In this document: positions 14,484-24,013 of the stretch, in pieces
How the letters are laid out: the number at the start of each line of letters is the position of its first letter
Numbering within the stretch: position 1 is the stretch's first letter
NCBI GenBank assembly: GCA_015152455.1
Contig: SUTY01000010.1
Coordinates: 1 to 34,349 of the forward strand
DNA: 34,349 bases
DNA from: Cyanobacteria bacterium SIG32
GTDB lineage: Bacteria > Cyanobacteriota > Vampirovibrionia > Gastranaerophilales > Gastranaerophilaceae
Direction of reading: 5' to 3'
Made by a program: the position numbers and the translations under genes
Notes under the pieces: model-generated
What the model was told of the DNA's origin: nothing
Database searches by the model: none
The model's input: only the letters and a program-made list of their open reading frames with translations

Positions 14484-14571
14484 AATTATTCCTTTCTATG
14501 AAATGAGAATAACATAAATAAAAATAAAAACATTAATGATAATTCCTGTTTTTTATTTTTAAGAATTTTGC

Positions 14572-14600
14572 TTGAAAAAAAAGTTTTTTTTGTATATGAT
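14572..14600 (+). promoter_or_regulatory. tRNA-Arg promoter
   Basis: TTGAAA (14572-14577), 17 bp including an A/T run, then TATGAT (14595-14600). The mature tRNA begins 35 bp after the -10 box. Confidence 0.55.
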
Positions 14601-14634
14601 TGAACTTGTGAGTGAAAGCTCCAAAACGACGTAA

Positions 14635-14708
<74 letters not shown>

Positions 14709-14711
14709 AAT

Positions 14712-14742
14712 AAAAAAGACACCTCCAACAGGTGTCTTTTTT
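14712..14742 (+). terminator. tRNA-Arg terminator
   Basis: AAAAAAGACACCT and AGGTGTCTTTTTT form a 13-bp stem with a five-base loop and a T tract, four bases after the tRNA. Confidence 0.9.
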
Positions 14743-14849
14743 ATTTGTAAATTTTTGTTAAGGAGTGCCAAAAAATATGTTTATGAAAGAAAATTAAGAG
14801 CTTAAGAACACAAAAAAAAATATTTATAACTTAATTGTAAATTAGATAA

Positions 14850-14879
14850 TTGCATTTTATAGTTTAAATAGTGTATAAT
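14850..14879 (+). promoter_or_regulatory. Promoter of the DUF488 operon
   Basis: TTGCAT (14850-14855), 18 bp, then perfect TATAAT (14874-14879). The box ends 6 nt before ATG, indicating a leaderless first gene. Confidence 0.6.
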
Positions 14880-14885
14880 AAGAAT

Positions 14886-15497
14886 ATGAGTAATTATGTG
14901 TATACAATTGGATATGCTGCATTTGAAATTGACGAGTTTATTAATAAACTTAAAGAGTTTAAAATAAATTGTCTTATTGATGTTCGATCAAATCCTGTGG
15001 CTTCAGAATATTATGAAAAATATTCGAGAAGTTACTTAGAGCCATTGTTGAAATCTCATAACATATATTATAGAAATTATTCTGTTGAATTTGGAGCAAG
15101 GCAAGAAAACTATCTTTTTTATCAAAAATATGGATATTTGGATTTCGAATTGTTTAGAACAACAGAAGAATTTAATTCTGGGATTGAAAAAATTAGAAAA
15201 GGTATGCAATTAGGTTACAATTTAGTCTTGATGTGTGCAGAAAAAGATCCCTGTTCTTGTCATAGGTCAATATTAGTAGCAAAGGGATTAAAAGATGCGG
15301 ATATCGCTGTAAGACACATAACTGCAAATGGTAAGCTCTTAACACAAGAAGATATAGAAAATCAATTATTAGATATGTATTTTCCAAATAGAGATCAATT
15401 AGGATTATTTAATACAAAAACTGACGAGGAATATTTAAAAGAAGCATATCAACTTCAAAATTCAAAGATTGGATACATAAAAAATAGGGTTGCATAA
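14886..15497 (+). CDS. DUF488 family protein (first copy)
   Basis: The 203-aa protein has the DUF488 landmarks. YTIGYAAFEIDEFINKL opens it and LIDVRSNPVASEYYEKYSRS follows. The conserved cysteine cluster is LMCAEKDPCSCHRSILVAKGL, in two stretches around CAEKDPCSCHR. Near the C-terminus it has QLGLFNTKTDEEYLKEAY. DUF488 proteins are cytoplasmic and of uncertain biochemical function; the invariant Cys/Glu/His/Arg suggest an enzymatic or metal-binding site. It is the first gene of a tight three-gene operon, overlapping the next by one base (TAATG). The start at 14886 is fixed by the -10 box. Confidence 0.9.
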   Translation: MSNYVYTIGYAAFEIDEFINKLKEFKINCLIDVRSNPVASEYYEKYSRSYLEPLLKSHNIYYRNYSVEFGARQENYLFYQKYGYLDFELFRTTEEFNSGIEKIRKGMQLGYNLVLMCAEKDPCSCHRSILVAKGLKDADIAVRHITANGKLLTQEDIENQLLDMYFPNRDQLGLFNTKTDEEYLKEAYQLQNSKIGYIKNRVA

Positions 15498-15940
15498 TGA
15501 ATATTTATACAATTGGTTTTGCTCAAAAAAGTGCTAAAGAATTTTTTGAGTTATTAGAAAAAAATAGTATAGATTGTTTAATCGACATTAGGTTGAATAA
15601 TATTTCTCAGTTAGCCGGCTTTACAAAAGGGAAGGATTTAGAATATTTTTTAAATAAAATTTTGGCAATAAAATATATACATGATATCAATTACGCACCA
15701 ACAAAAGAAATATTAGATGCTTACAAGAAAAAAACTATTAGTTGGATTGAGTATGAAAAACAATATATGCAGCTTATTGAAAAAAGAAATGTTGAAGTAT
15801 TATTTAAAAAAACAATTAATAATAATTTCAATAATATTTGTTTATTATGCAGTGAACCAGAGGCACGATATTGTCATAGAAGATTGTTGGGTGATTATTT
15901 AAAACATCATGTGGCAAATATTCGGATTAAACATATATAA
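15497..15940 (+). CDS. DUF488 family protein (second, shorter copy)
   Basis: MNIYTIGFAQKSAKEFFELL and CLIDIRLNNISQLAGFTKGK align with the N-terminus of the first copy. The conserved C-terminal motif is present as LLCSEPEARYCHRRLLGDYL. It is 147 aa, the short DUF488 form, and lacks the extension of its neighbour. Translation is coupled to the first copy by a TAATG overlap. Two divergent DUF488 paralogues with one downstream partner suggest a hetero-oligomeric complex (inference). Confidence 0.9.
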   Translation: MNIYTIGFAQKSAKEFFELLEKNSIDCLIDIRLNNISQLAGFTKGKDLEYFLNKILAIKYIHDINYAPTKEILDAYKKKTISWIEYEKQYMQLIEKRNVEVLFKKTINNNFNNICLLCSEPEARYCHRRLLGDYLKHHVANIRIKHI

Positions 15941-15951
15941 AAAGGATGTAA

Positions 15952-16578
15952 ATGAAAAGAAAAATTGCAATATTAACTAAATCCTCCCGCCATGGGCAAT
16001 ATTGTGTTGTTGGCTATGATATTGACAGTTGTGAATTGATACGATTAGTATCTAATGATGTAGAATCACAAGGCTCTATTACTCAAGATCAGTTGAAGTA
16101 TTTTAATGGAGAAACTGCTTCTATTCTAGATGTTGTAGAGGTGAAATTTAAAGCTAACATCGTATCAGATACGCATCCTGAAGATATATTAATTGACGAG
16201 AATGTCAAATGGAAGTATCTAGAAAAGTTCAATTTTAAAAATCTTCCGAAATCATTATATTGTACAGATGAATTTATTTATGCAGATACTAATCCTGAAA
16301 TTAGTCTTAGCATTGCAAAACAAATTGGGAAATCGATACTTATTGTTAGTGTAGAAAATTTGTGTGTTTATCAAAATGAATATGGTAAGACAAAAGCTGA
16401 TTTTGTATTTAATAATAATAAATATATTCAATTTTCGGTGACTGATCCAGACTATTATGGTATAGGTGTTCAAAAATATAAAACAGCAATTCTGATAATT
16501 TCTTTACCTGATGATGAATGGTCTTATAAAAATGATAGATTTTTTAAGTTTGTAGCAAAAATCTATCCAAGTGTTTAA
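15952..16578 (+). CDS. DUF488-linked protein, possibly dual OB-fold type
   Basis: The 208-aa protein begins KRKIAILTKSSRHGQYCVVGYD, continues CELIRLVSNDVESQGSI, and later has GETASILDVVEVKFKANI. It ends with KYIQFSVTDPDYYGIG and AILIISLPDDEWSYKNDRFFKFVAKIY. The beta-rich pattern and the position directly after DUF488 genes recall the small dual-OB domain proteins found with DUF488 in other genomes; this comparison is from memory and unverified. It starts 11 bp after the second DUF488 stop, with AAAGGATGTAA as ribosome site. No catalytic residues are obvious. An OB-type protein would suggest nucleic-acid binding. Confidence 0.65.
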   Translation: MKRKIAILTKSSRHGQYCVVGYDIDSCELIRLVSNDVESQGSITQDQLKYFNGETASILDVVEVKFKANIVSDTHPEDILIDENVKWKYLEKFNFKNLPKSLYCTDEFIYADTNPEISLSIAKQIGKSILIVSVENLCVYQNEYGKTKADFVFNNNKYIQFSVTDPDYYGIGVQKYKTAILIISLPDDEWSYKNDRFFKFVAKIYPSV

Positions 16579-16667
16579 CATAAATTTTGCTAGTTAATTA
16601 TCAACTTGTAAAAAAATATTAAATATCAATTTTAATTGTATATCTCTTTGTATATAATAATTTTATA

Positions 16668-18302
16668 ATGCCGATTACTACTACAAATGATTTGTTTAAA
16701 ACTTATAGAACGGAATACACGGCCTGGAATGAACATAAAAAAATTCAAGATGCCAAGCGTCAGGAATATTTACGTAAAAATCCTGATGCAATAAAAGATT
16801 ATGATGTTCAAAGAGCCAAAAATTTGTTGAATGCTGTTGATATGATGGACAAAGCTGTTTCTATAAACTCTGATCATTCTAATACTGTTGTTGAATCTGT
16901 TACAAGTATGGGGCTTGGTTATGCTGCAGTTGGTGGTGCGGCGCTTGGTCTGATTTTTCAAAAATTAGGTTTTGTTCAAAATGTTATTAACAAAACTGTT
17001 GGCAAATATCCTAAATCTAAAAATATTATATCTACTGGAATTACAATGGCAAGTGGAATTTTAGGAGTTATTGCTGCATATCCTGTGTATGCTTTTTTCT
17101 CAAATATTGATTCTAAAATCGATAGAAAAAAAAGATTTGATACTATGGAAAAAGAATTGCAAGATCCAAAATTGTTTGCGGTTCTAGATTATGATCAAAA
17201 AAAAGAATACGAAAAAAATATTGTGCAATTGCAAAAAACTCCAAAAGCCATAACTCCGCAAGTTGTTATTGAAAATAAGTGGAGAAATTTGAAAAAAATA
17301 ACAAAAGAAGTGCTTTATTATGATAAAGAGCAAACTGAATTCCAAAAAAAATACGAAGAAGACAAATCTTTGTATGAATTAAATTTGACAGAAAAAGAAA
17401 TTAAAGATGCCAAAAAAGACAAAGTGCTTCTTTGTGTGATGCTAAAAGAAATGAATACAAATGCACAAAGTTACGAAGAAAAAATGCAAAAAATTACCGA
17501 TAATTTGACAACTTTGTCGTTTGCTTGTGGTGGTATTCTTACTTTGGGTTATGAAAGAATAGCAAAGGCGCTAAAATTCAAGAGTTCTTCTCTCCCTGCA
17601 GGTATGGGTATGTTATTAATGTTAGGTTCAACCTTTTTTGCGACCTGGGCACAAAAAAGAGCATCACATGTTGGTAGGTTTAAAGCTAAACAACAATTAA
17701 TGGAAACCCCTGAGAGTCTTGTTTATATAAGTCAAAAAAGAACAGATACTATTGAAGATGATAAAATTTCAGTAGAACACCGTAAAAAAAGCAGTATTTT
17801 TAAGTTTATGAAAGACTTTTTTAAACATAACAAAGAATATGAAAATTGGAAAAAAACTCCAAGTCTAACAGGTGAAGATATTTCCAAGGCTTTATCTAAT
17901 ATTGAGTTGTCCCAGGAGCAACTTGAAGACGGTAAACGTTTAAAAACAAATATGTTTAAAACTTTCTATAAAGTAGATACTAATACACAAAACTATTCGT
18001 CCAAAATTGATATAGTCAGAGAATCTGTAAAATATCCACTTACGCTTGTTTTGGGTTCTATGGGTGCATTACTGGGTATGAAACATTTGGTAGCTTTGCG
18101 TAATGCAGTTTTGCCGAAAGAAATATTTAAGGCTTCAGCCAAATATTTGGGTACGATTTCATTATTTACGCTTCCGACGTTACTTGTGAATTCATATTTT
18201 GCCAATATGAAAAAAATGGGAGCTAGAGTTTCAGATATGGCAACAATGAAAGATTTGGAAGATTATAGATTTTTCGCTGATTATTCAAAGTATAAAAAAT
18301 AG
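16668..18302 (+). CDS. 544-aa multi-pass membrane protein of unknown function
   Basis: There is no signal peptide, and the family is not recognised. Hydrophobic segments lie at about 80-100 (MGLGYAAVGGAALGLIF), 122-146, 285-300, 318-338, 455-472 and 492-512. Between them are long charged helices (150-280 and 340-440). The layout of paired hydrophobic hairpins separated by coiled regions is shared with the 26626 and 27423 proteins. -10 TATAAT ends 9 nt before ATG and there is no Shine-Dalgarno. It converges with the GNAT gene, 9 bp between stops. Confidence 0.75.
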   Translation: MPITTTNDLFKTYRTEYTAWNEHKKIQDAKRQEYLRKNPDAIKDYDVQRAKNLLNAVDMMDKAVSINSDHSNTVVESVTSMGLGYAAVGGAALGLIFQKLGFVQNVINKTVGKYPKSKNIISTGITMASGILGVIAAYPVYAFFSNIDSKIDRKKRFDTMEKELQDPKLFAVLDYDQKKEYEKNIVQLQKTPKAITPQVVIENKWRNLKKITKEVLYYDKEQTEFQKKYEEDKSLYELNLTEKEIKDAKKDKVLLCVMLKEMNTNAQSYEEKMQKITDNLTTLSFACGGILTLGYERIAKALKFKSSSLPAGMGMLLMLGSTFFATWAQKRASHVGRFKAKQQLMETPESLVYISQKRTDTIEDDKISVEHRKKSSIFKFMKDFFKHNKEYENWKKTPSLTGEDISKALSNIELSQEQLEDGKRLKTNMFKTFYKVDTNTQNYSSKIDIVRESVKYPLTLVLGSMGALLGMKHLVALRNAVLPKEIFKASAKYLGTISLFTLPTLLVNSYFANMKKMGARVSDMATMKDLEDYRFFADYSKYKK

Positions 18303-18311
18303 TTATACAAT

Positions 18312-18905
18312 TTATTTGTGATTTTCTTTGATTATGCTAAATCCTAAAGTGTAAGGGTCATATTTTAGACCATATTTGTCGTAAAAATCATAAGATTCTA
18401 TGGTAGAGATAACTCTAAATTCTCTAAAAGGCAATGTTTCTAATATGCTATCCAAAATACCATGTCCAATCTTTTTATATTTTGAATTTTCAATAAAGGC
18501 TGTATATTGAGGTCTTGCTTGCAGATGTTCCAATTCATACACACCAAATTCTGAATTTGAAATTCTTGCTAATCCTAAAATCTCATCAGGGTTTAGTTTT
18601 TCAAAAGAATCTGCCTGAGTAGTTATAGCGTAATAATTCATACAGTCAGAAGTTTTGCGAGAAGTTTTGTAGTAATCATAAATAGTTTTGGCAAAGCAAG
18701 TCCCTCCACTCATTTCGTTACCTTGTTTTTCAAGCCTATCAAACTCTTTTGTCCAAGATTTACTTATTTTTTTGAGTGCTATTTTGTCAGAACGAGATGA
18801 CAAATCAAGTTTAACTAATGAAGTATCCATATTTTGATACTCATTATTAGAAGTTTTGCATTTTATTGTCGCAGGTGCTATGTATTTAGCTTGAAAACTA
18901 ATCAT
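18312..18905 (-). CDS. GNAT-like N-acetyltransferase domain protein with SFQAK N-terminus
   Basis: Residues 110-190 fit the GNAT acetyl-CoA fold: EILGLARIS (strand 4), the acceptor strand ending in LEHLQARPQYTAFI, the pyrophosphate-loop-like YKKIGHGILDSIL, and FYDKYGLKYDPYTLGFSI. The N-terminal 60 residues (MISFQAKYIAPATIKCK) are not part of GNAT. They begin with the short SF-x-A/G motif seen near the N-termini of other lineage-specific proteins in the window. ATG is preceded by GAGG. The acceptor substrate is unknown. The 197-aa length is in the normal range for a GNAT with an extension. Confidence 0.75.
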   Translation of the reverse strand: MISFQAKYIAPATIKCKTSNNEYQNMDTSLVKLDLSSRSDKIALKKISKSWTKEFDRLEKQGNEMSGGTCFAKTIYDYYKTSRKTSDCMNYYAITTQADSFEKLNPDEILGLARISNSEFGVYELEHLQARPQYTAFIENSKYKKIGHGILDSILETLPFREFRVISTIESYDFYDKYGLKYDPYTLGFSIIKENHK

Positions 18906-18963
18906 GTATTCTACCTCGTTAATAAGATAAAACCCATAATAAAAATTTTTGCTAATAATTTAA

Positions 18964-19836
18964 TTATTTTACAAGAGCTTTTACATATTTGTAATATTCA
19001 TTGTTTTTAAATTGATTTGCTCTTGCAAGGAGTTGTTCTTTTGTGATAAATCCCATTTGATAAGCAACTTCTTCAAGACAAGCAATTTTAATGCCTTGGT
19101 TTTCTTCAATTGTTTGAACATATTGAGCCGCTCTTAAAAGAGATGCGTGAGTTCCTGTGTCTAGCCAAGCAAAACCACGACCTAAAAGTTTTACGTTTAA
19201 ATTTCCTTCGTTTAAATAAATTCTGTTTAAATCTGTTATTTCGAGTTCGCCACGAGCAGAAGGTTTTAAATTTTTTGCTCGTTCTATAACTGAATTGTCA
19301 TAAAAATATAAACCAGTAACAGCATAATTTGATTTAGGCTCTTTAGGTTTTTCTTCAATAGATATTGCTTTTTTGTTTTCGTCAAATTCAACAACCCCAA
19401 ATCTTTGAGGATCTTTTACCTGATAACCAAAAACAGTCGCACCGCCATTGGATTCAGTATCTCGTACAGTTTGTTTTAGTGTTGTAGAAAATCCTGAACC
19501 ATAAAATATGTTGTCGCCTAGAATTAAAGCGGCGCAGTCATCACCGATAAATTCTTCGCCTAAAATGAATGCTTGGGCTAATCCGTCAGGGCTTGGTTGT
19601 TCTTTGTAAGAGAATTTTACTCCAAATTGAGAACCGTCACCCAAAAGTTTTTCAAAATTAGGTAAGTCGTGAGGAGTTGAAATAATCAAAATATCTTTTA
19701 TTCCTGCTAGCATAAGAACAGAAATAGGATGATATACCATTGGTTTGTCATATACAGGTAACAATTGTTTAGACACCGCAACTGTGTTTGGGTGTAATCT
19801 TGTTCCGCTTCCGCCTGCTAAAACTATTCCTTTCAT
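18964..19836 (-). CDS. rfbA: Glucose-1-phosphate thymidylyltransferase
   Basis: RfbA (RmlA) makes dTDP-glucose from glucose-1-phosphate and dTTP, the first step of dTDP-L-rhamnose synthesis. Motifs are the nucleotide loop [14 protein letters not shown] (3-16), [22 protein letters not shown], and the metal-binding Asp108 in [10 protein letters not shown]. From the ATG at 19836 it is 290 aa, the family norm. That ATG overlaps the rfbD stop (TAATG), so translation is coupled. An upstream in-frame opening at 19899 lies inside rfbD and is rejected. Last gene of the GT-rfbC-B-D-A operon. Confidence 0.97.
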   Translation of the reverse strand: MKGIVLAGGSGTRLHPNTVAVSKQLLPVYDKPMVYHPISVLMLAGIKDILIISTPHDLPNFEKLLGDGSQFGVKFSYKEQPSPDGLAQAFILGEEFIGDDCAALILGDNIFYGSGFSTTLKQTVRDTESNGGATVFGYQVKDPQRFGVVEFDENKKAISIEEKPKEPKSNYAVTGLYFYDNSVIERAKNLKPSARGELEITDLNRIYLNEGNLNVKLLGRGFAWLDTGTHASLLRAAQYVQTIEENQGIKIACLEEVAYQMGFITKEQLLARANQFKNNEYYKYVKALVK

Positions 19837-20663
19837 TATATATTCTCCTCTATTCTTAGTTGTAAGTAATCGTGCAAAGCAGCTTCCCATTTCCTGCAAA
19901 GTCCGTCATTATCCATAACACTATATTTAGGACGTTTGGCAGGACGTGGAAATTCTTCTGTTTTGCAAGGTTTTAAATTAACGTTCAAATTGCATTGAGT
20001 AAAAATTTCCTTTGCAAAACCGTACCAAGAAGTTTGTCCTGAACCACATACGTGGTAAGTTCCATAAGGTTTTTGCAAAAGTTTTAGAATGCCATTTGCA
20101 AGTTCAACAGTCCAAGTTGGGCAACCAATTTGATCATCAACAACGTTTAATTCTTCTTTATCTTTTAACGAAATCATTGTTTCAACAAAGTTTTTGCCGT
20201 GAATTCCGTACAACCAACTTGTTCTTGCAATGTAGTATTTTTGACAATATTTTCTAACGGCTTCTTCGCCTCTTAATTTAGTTAATCCGTAGTTGTTTAT
20301 AGGATTTGTTGGCGCATCAGATTTAAGAGGTGTAGAACCTGTTCCGTCAAAAACATAATCAGTTGAGATATAAACAAGTGGGATATCTAGTTTGCCACAA
20401 GTTTTAGCAAGATTTTCAGTTCCTGTAACATTTATTTTAGTTGCAGTTTCAAGATCTTCTTCAGCTTTGTCAACATTTGTGTATGCAGCACAGTGAATCA
20501 CTAAATCTGGTCTAATATCAGACAAGACTTGTTGAACCATTTCGCTATTTGTAATATCTAAAGTATCCACATCAGTTTCAATTACAAAAGCTCCGACGTC
20601 TTCTAATATAGGGCATAAGTCCTGCCCAAGCATTCCGTTAGCACCTGTTACGAGAATTTTCAT
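19836..20663 (-). CDS. rfbD: dTDP-4-dehydrorhamnose reductase
   Basis: RfbD (RmlD) catalyses the last, NAD(P)H-dependent step yielding dTDP-L-rhamnose. It is an SDR-type Rossmann protein: [10 protein letters not shown] (7-16), Ser100-Thr101 and TDYVFDG, and the catalytic Tyr125-Lys129 pair in [11 protein letters not shown]. At 275 aa it is slightly short of the usual length but complete. It abuts rfbB with no gap and overlaps rfbA by one base. Confidence 0.96.
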   Translation of the reverse strand: MKILVTGANGMLGQDLCPILEDVGAFVIETDVDTLDITNSEMVQQVLSDIRPDLVIHCAAYTNVDKAEEDLETATKINVTGTENLAKTCGKLDIPLVYISTDYVFDGTGSTPLKSDAPTNPINNYGLTKLRGEEAVRKYCQKYYIARTSWLYGIHGKNFVETMISLKDKEELNVVDDQIGCPTWTVELANGILKLLQKPYGTYHVCGSGQTSWYGFAKEIFTQCNLNVNLKPCKTEEFPRPAKRPKYSVMDNDGLCRKWEAALHDYLQLRIEENI

Positions 20664-21644
20664 CTATACCAAGCTCGCTTTCTTTTCTTCAATGCTTTTC
20701 ATCCATTCTTGATTGTTTAGATACCAATCAATAGTTAATTTGATACCTTCTTCAAATGTTAATGATGGTTTCCAACCTAATTCTGATTGAATTTTGTCGT
20801 TGCAGATTGCGTATCGTCTGTCGTGACCTAGTCTATCTTCAACATATTTGATTGAGCTTTCATCTTTGCCCATTGCATCAAGAATTAATCTTGTAATTTC
20901 CATATTTGTTTTTTCATTGTGTCCGCCAATGTTATAAACTTCGCCAACTCTGCCTTTGTGTAATACTACATCAATAGCTTCGCAGTGATCATATACGTAT
21001 AACCAGTCACGAACATTTAAACCATCACCATATACAGGAACTTTTTCACCTTTTAAGAGTTGTGAGATGAAGAACGGAATAAGTTTTTCTGGATATTGGT
21101 AAGGTCCGTAATTATTAGAACAACGTGTATTTAGAACAGGCATTCCGTAGGTTTCGTGATATGCTCTAACAAGCATATCAGCACTTGCTTTAGATGCAGA
21201 ATATGGACTGTTTGGAGCAAGTGGAGTTGTTTCCATAAAATAACCTGTTTTGCCTAAAGAACCATATACTTCATCAGTTGAAACTTGTAAAAATCTTTCA
21301 ACACCGATTTCTTTTGACGCTTGAAGTAGGTTCAATGTACCTTGAACGTTTGTTTCTATGAAAATTTCAGGGCCAGTAATTGAACGATCTACGTGAGATT
21401 CTGCTGCAAAGTTTACAACGCAATCTGATTCAGCGATTAGTTCTCTAACTAGCATTTTGTCGCAAATGTTACCGTGTACAAATTTGTAGTTAGGATTGTT
21501 TTTTACATCATCAAGATTTTCAATATTTCCTGCATAAGTTAGTGCATCTAAGTTTATGATTTTATAATCAGGATGTTTTTTTAAGATGTGTCTTACAAAA
21601 CAACTTCCAATAAATCCAGCACCGCCTGTTACTAAAATTCTCAT
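20664..21644 (-). CDS. rfbB: dTDP-glucose 4,6-dehydratase
   Basis: RfbB (RmlB) converts dTDP-glucose to dTDP-4-keto-6-deoxyglucose using bound NAD. Features are VTGGAGFIGS (5-14), the catalytic Thr123-Asp124-Glu125 in QVSTDEVYGSL, Tyr148-x3-Lys152 in YSASKASAD, NNYGPYQYPEKLIP, and the substrate site GLNVRDWLYVYDHC. At 326 aa it is normal. It is one base overlapped with rfbC upstream. Confidence 0.97.
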   Translation of the reverse strand: MRILVTGGAGFIGSCFVRHILKKHPDYKIINLDALTYAGNIENLDDVKNNPNYKFVHGNICDKMLVRELIAESDCVVNFAAESHVDRSITGPEIFIETNVQGTLNLLQASKEIGVERFLQVSTDEVYGSLGKTGYFMETTPLAPNSPYSASKASADMLVRAYHETYGMPVLNTRCSNNYGPYQYPEKLIPFFISQLLKGEKVPVYGDGLNVRDWLYVYDHCEAIDVVLHKGRVGEVYNIGGHNEKTNMEITRLILDAMGKDESSIKYVEDRLGHDRRYAICNDKIQSELGWKPSLTFEEGIKLTIDWYLNNQEWMKSIEEKKASLV

Positions 21645-22201
21645 TATATTAACTCCTCTTTTTTAATTTCACTCAATTTAGGTTGTATTTTATCTTTTTC
21701 GCTAAGTATTGGTTCAAAATCAATTTCCCAATCGATATTGATATCTTTATCGTTCCATAGTACGCCTCTGTCAGCTTGTTGGTTGTATTCACCACTTGCT
21801 TTGTAAAGAAGTTCAGCCTCGTCGGAAAGAACAACAAATCCGTGTGCAAACCCTTCAGGTATAAACAACATTTGTTTGTTGTCTTCAGATAATTCAACTT
21901 TGACATATTTACCAAAGGTTTTGGAATTTGGTCTAATATCAACGGCAACGTCATAAATTCTACCTCTAGAGCAACGTACAAGTTTGGCTTGTCCATAAGG
22001 CGTTGCTTGGTAGTGAAGTCCTCTTAATACGTGTGCAGTTGATTTTGAATGATTGTCTTGATTAAACTCAACATCAATTCCGTTAGCAAAAAAATCTGAT
22101 TTTTTATAGCTTTCTAAAAAGAAACCTCTATTATCTCCAAAAACTTTTGGTTTTACTAAAATAACGTCTTTAATTTCTTGTGGTACAAATTCAAATGGCA
22201 T
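21644..22201 (-). CDS. rfbC: dTDP-4-dehydrorhamnose 3,5-epimerase
   Basis: RfbC (RmlC) is the cupin epimerase acting between RfbB and RfbD. Motifs are GDNRGFFLESY, catalytic His63 in VLRGLHYQ, VAVDIR, IPEGFAHGFVVLSDEAELLY, and GVLWNDKDINIDW. Length 185 aa. Its ATG overlaps the last 11 bp of the glycosyltransferase gene. With rfbA, B and D the complete dTDP-L-rhamnose pathway is present, in the order C-B-D-A. Confidence 0.97.
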   Translation of the reverse strand: MPFEFVPQEIKDVILVKPKVFGDNRGFFLESYKKSDFFANGIDVEFNQDNHSKSTAHVLRGLHYQATPYGQAKLVRCSRGRIYDVAVDIRPNSKTFGKYVKVELSEDNKQMLFIPEGFAHGFVVLSDEAELLYKASGEYNQQADRGVLWNDKDINIDWEIDFEPILSEKDKIQPKLSEIKKEELI

Positions 22202-23033
22202 GATTCCCTCTATTCTTTTTTAATGTAATAGTAAAGCCTAAAATATTAATACATTTGTATTTTTGTTCACCTTCATAAACATTATACATTTGAAATAATT
22301 TTCTAATAAATTTTGTATGATTAGGAAGATAAGGTTTTGGTATTTTATATTTCTTGTTTATTTTCTTATAGTTAAAGCAATCTTGTTGTTTAATTTTGAA
22401 AAATTCAGGTTTGTTACTTGATAATTGATGACAATGTTTGATAGGACACCCTGAAATTTTATAATTAGTTTTGCCATTTTTTTCATTCATGAAAAATAAA
22501 TAATCATCTCCGCAGAATATTTTTAAATTGTCAGGAATCGGTGTGTAATTTTCTCTGTGTCCCATCATAATAATACCGTATCCTAATCTTCTGCGGTCAG
22601 CAGGTTCAATATAAAGCTCAAAAGTTTCATTATATGGTTCTGGATGATCAATTTCCTGGACAAATTCTTTATTAAATCCATACAAACCGTTATCTTTAGA
22701 GAGTAACGGCAATATTTTGCTACAAAAATTCTCAGGAAGTATTAAATCATCATTAAAAAGTGCATAAAACTCTGCTCGACTTTCTTCAACTCCTATATTC
22801 CAACTTTTATTGACGTATAAATTTTCTCCAAAATCGAGGATTTTTATTTTGGAGCTATGTATTTCAGGCAAAGGTTCGGTGCTATTATTGATGACTATAA
22901 TTTCAAATACGCAGGAGTCTTTGTCTAAAGATAAAATAAGATTAGTTAATAAATCCGTGTTTGCCTGTATTGTTGGAATGATCGCAGAGATTTTATTTTT
23001 AATAATATCTTTTTCATCTTTAGTATAATGCAC
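22191..23033 (-). CDS. Family 2-like glycosyltransferase
   Basis: The GT-A fold start is SAIIPTIQANTDLLTNLILS, followed by FEIIVINNSTEPLP, NLYVNKSWNIGVEESRAEFY and the DxD-like metal site FNDDLILP. It is cytoplasmic and likely membrane-peripheral. The C-terminus ends with a short strand-like tail (KCINILGFTITLKKN), a type of tail seen on many surface-polysaccharide transferases. The start is GTG at 23033 with AGGAGAG. As first gene of the rhamnose operon, a role in adding sugar, perhaps rhamnose, to a surface glycan is likely but not proven. Confidence 0.85.
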   Translation of the reverse strand: MHYTKDEKDIIKNKISAIIPTIQANTDLLTNLILSLDKDSCVFEIIVINNSTEPLPEIHSSKIKILDFGENLYVNKSWNIGVEESRAEFYALFNDDLILPENFCSKILPLLSKDNGLYGFNKEFVQEIDHPEPYNETFELYIEPADRRRLGYGIIMMGHRENYTPIPDNLKIFCGDDYLFFMNEKNGKTNYKISGCPIKHCHQLSSNKPEFFKIKQQDCFNYKKINKKYKIPKPYLPNHTKFIRKLFQMYNVYEGEQKYKCINILGFTITLKKNRGNHAI

Positions 23034-23140
23034 AGGTTCTCTCCTATACGTTATACTTTACAATAAATAAATATTATTTACAAGTGAAAATCAATGTTGT
23101 TATTGAAGATTAGCCATTTGTCTAATTTCCAAAATTATAT

Positions 23141-23797
23141 TCACACCAGACCCTCTTTTAACGCCTTAACTGCAGCTTGAGTTCTGTCATCAACTACAAG
23201 TTTTTGGATAATATTACAAACGTGTGCTTTTGCGGTATGTTCAGAAATTGTAAGTTCTTGTGCTATTTCATTATTTGATTTCCCATCAACAACGAGTTTT
23301 AAAACCTCATATTCTCGTTGGGTTAAATTCGCATGTTGTTCTTTGAACATTGCTCTAGACATTTGACGAGGTGGTATTACTCCGCAATTTTTTTCTCTTA
23401 AAATAGGTACAACTTGTGGGTCAAGCCACATTGCGCCGTCTTTGATTGTTTTAATAATCATTTTCAAAATCTCGATATTTATATCCTTCATAACATATGC
23501 GCAAGCGCCGGCATGTAATGAATCCAGGACGTCTTGTTCGCTGATATGTGATGTTAGCATTATTATTTTTGCAAGATTATTTGTTTCAAGTATTTTTTTA
23601 GTTGCTTCTATTCCTGAAAAGTCAGGTAGTCCAATGTCCATCAAAATTATATCTGGATGAGTTATTTTATATTTTTCGATTGCTTCTTTTGCAGTTTGGG
23701 CTTCTGAAACAACTTCGATTTCTCCGATTTCATCAAATAATGATTTTAGTCCAACTCTCATAAGTTTATGATCTTCAACAAGTAATATTTTTATCAT
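23141..23797 (-). CDS. NarL/FixJ-type response regulator (orphan)
   Basis: Receiver domain 1-120: acidic pair Glu8/Asp9, phosphorylated Asp54 in ILMDIGLPDFSG, Thr82 in MLTSH and Lys104 in YVMKD. After a linker of about 35 residues comes a LuxR-type HTH (LTQREYEVLKLVVDGKSNNE and on to DRTQAAV). At 218 aa it is full length. ATG is preceded by TTTTGGAGATACT. No histidine kinase is encoded within the window. The gene lies upstream of the rhamnose operon on the same strand, 107 bp away, so it may control it. Confidence 0.94.
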   Translation of the reverse strand: MIKILLVEDHKLMRVGLKSLFDEIGEIEVVSEAQTAKEAIEKYKITHPDIILMDIGLPDFSGIEATKKILETNNLAKIIMLTSHISEQDVLDSLHAGACAYVMKDINIEILKMIIKTIKDGAMWLDPQVVPILREKNCGVIPPRQMSRAMFKEQHANLTQREYEVLKLVVDGKSNNEIAQELTISEHTAKAHVCNIIQKLVVDDRTQAAVKALKEGLV

Positions 23798-24013
23798 AGT
23801 ATCTCCAAAATTTTTCTGACTAATTAAGTTATAATTTTATTTATGTTAGATTTAAACCTAGAATTTAAAAGAGTAATTGGATAATATTTTATTTTTATTA
23901 GTTTTAATTTTGATTTAATTTTTAATTAAAAAAAAATATAAAAATTATCTAAAGAGGGTAGAAATTTAAAATGGTTTGTTTTAAAATATTGTAGATGAAA
24001 TAAGGGATGAGAA

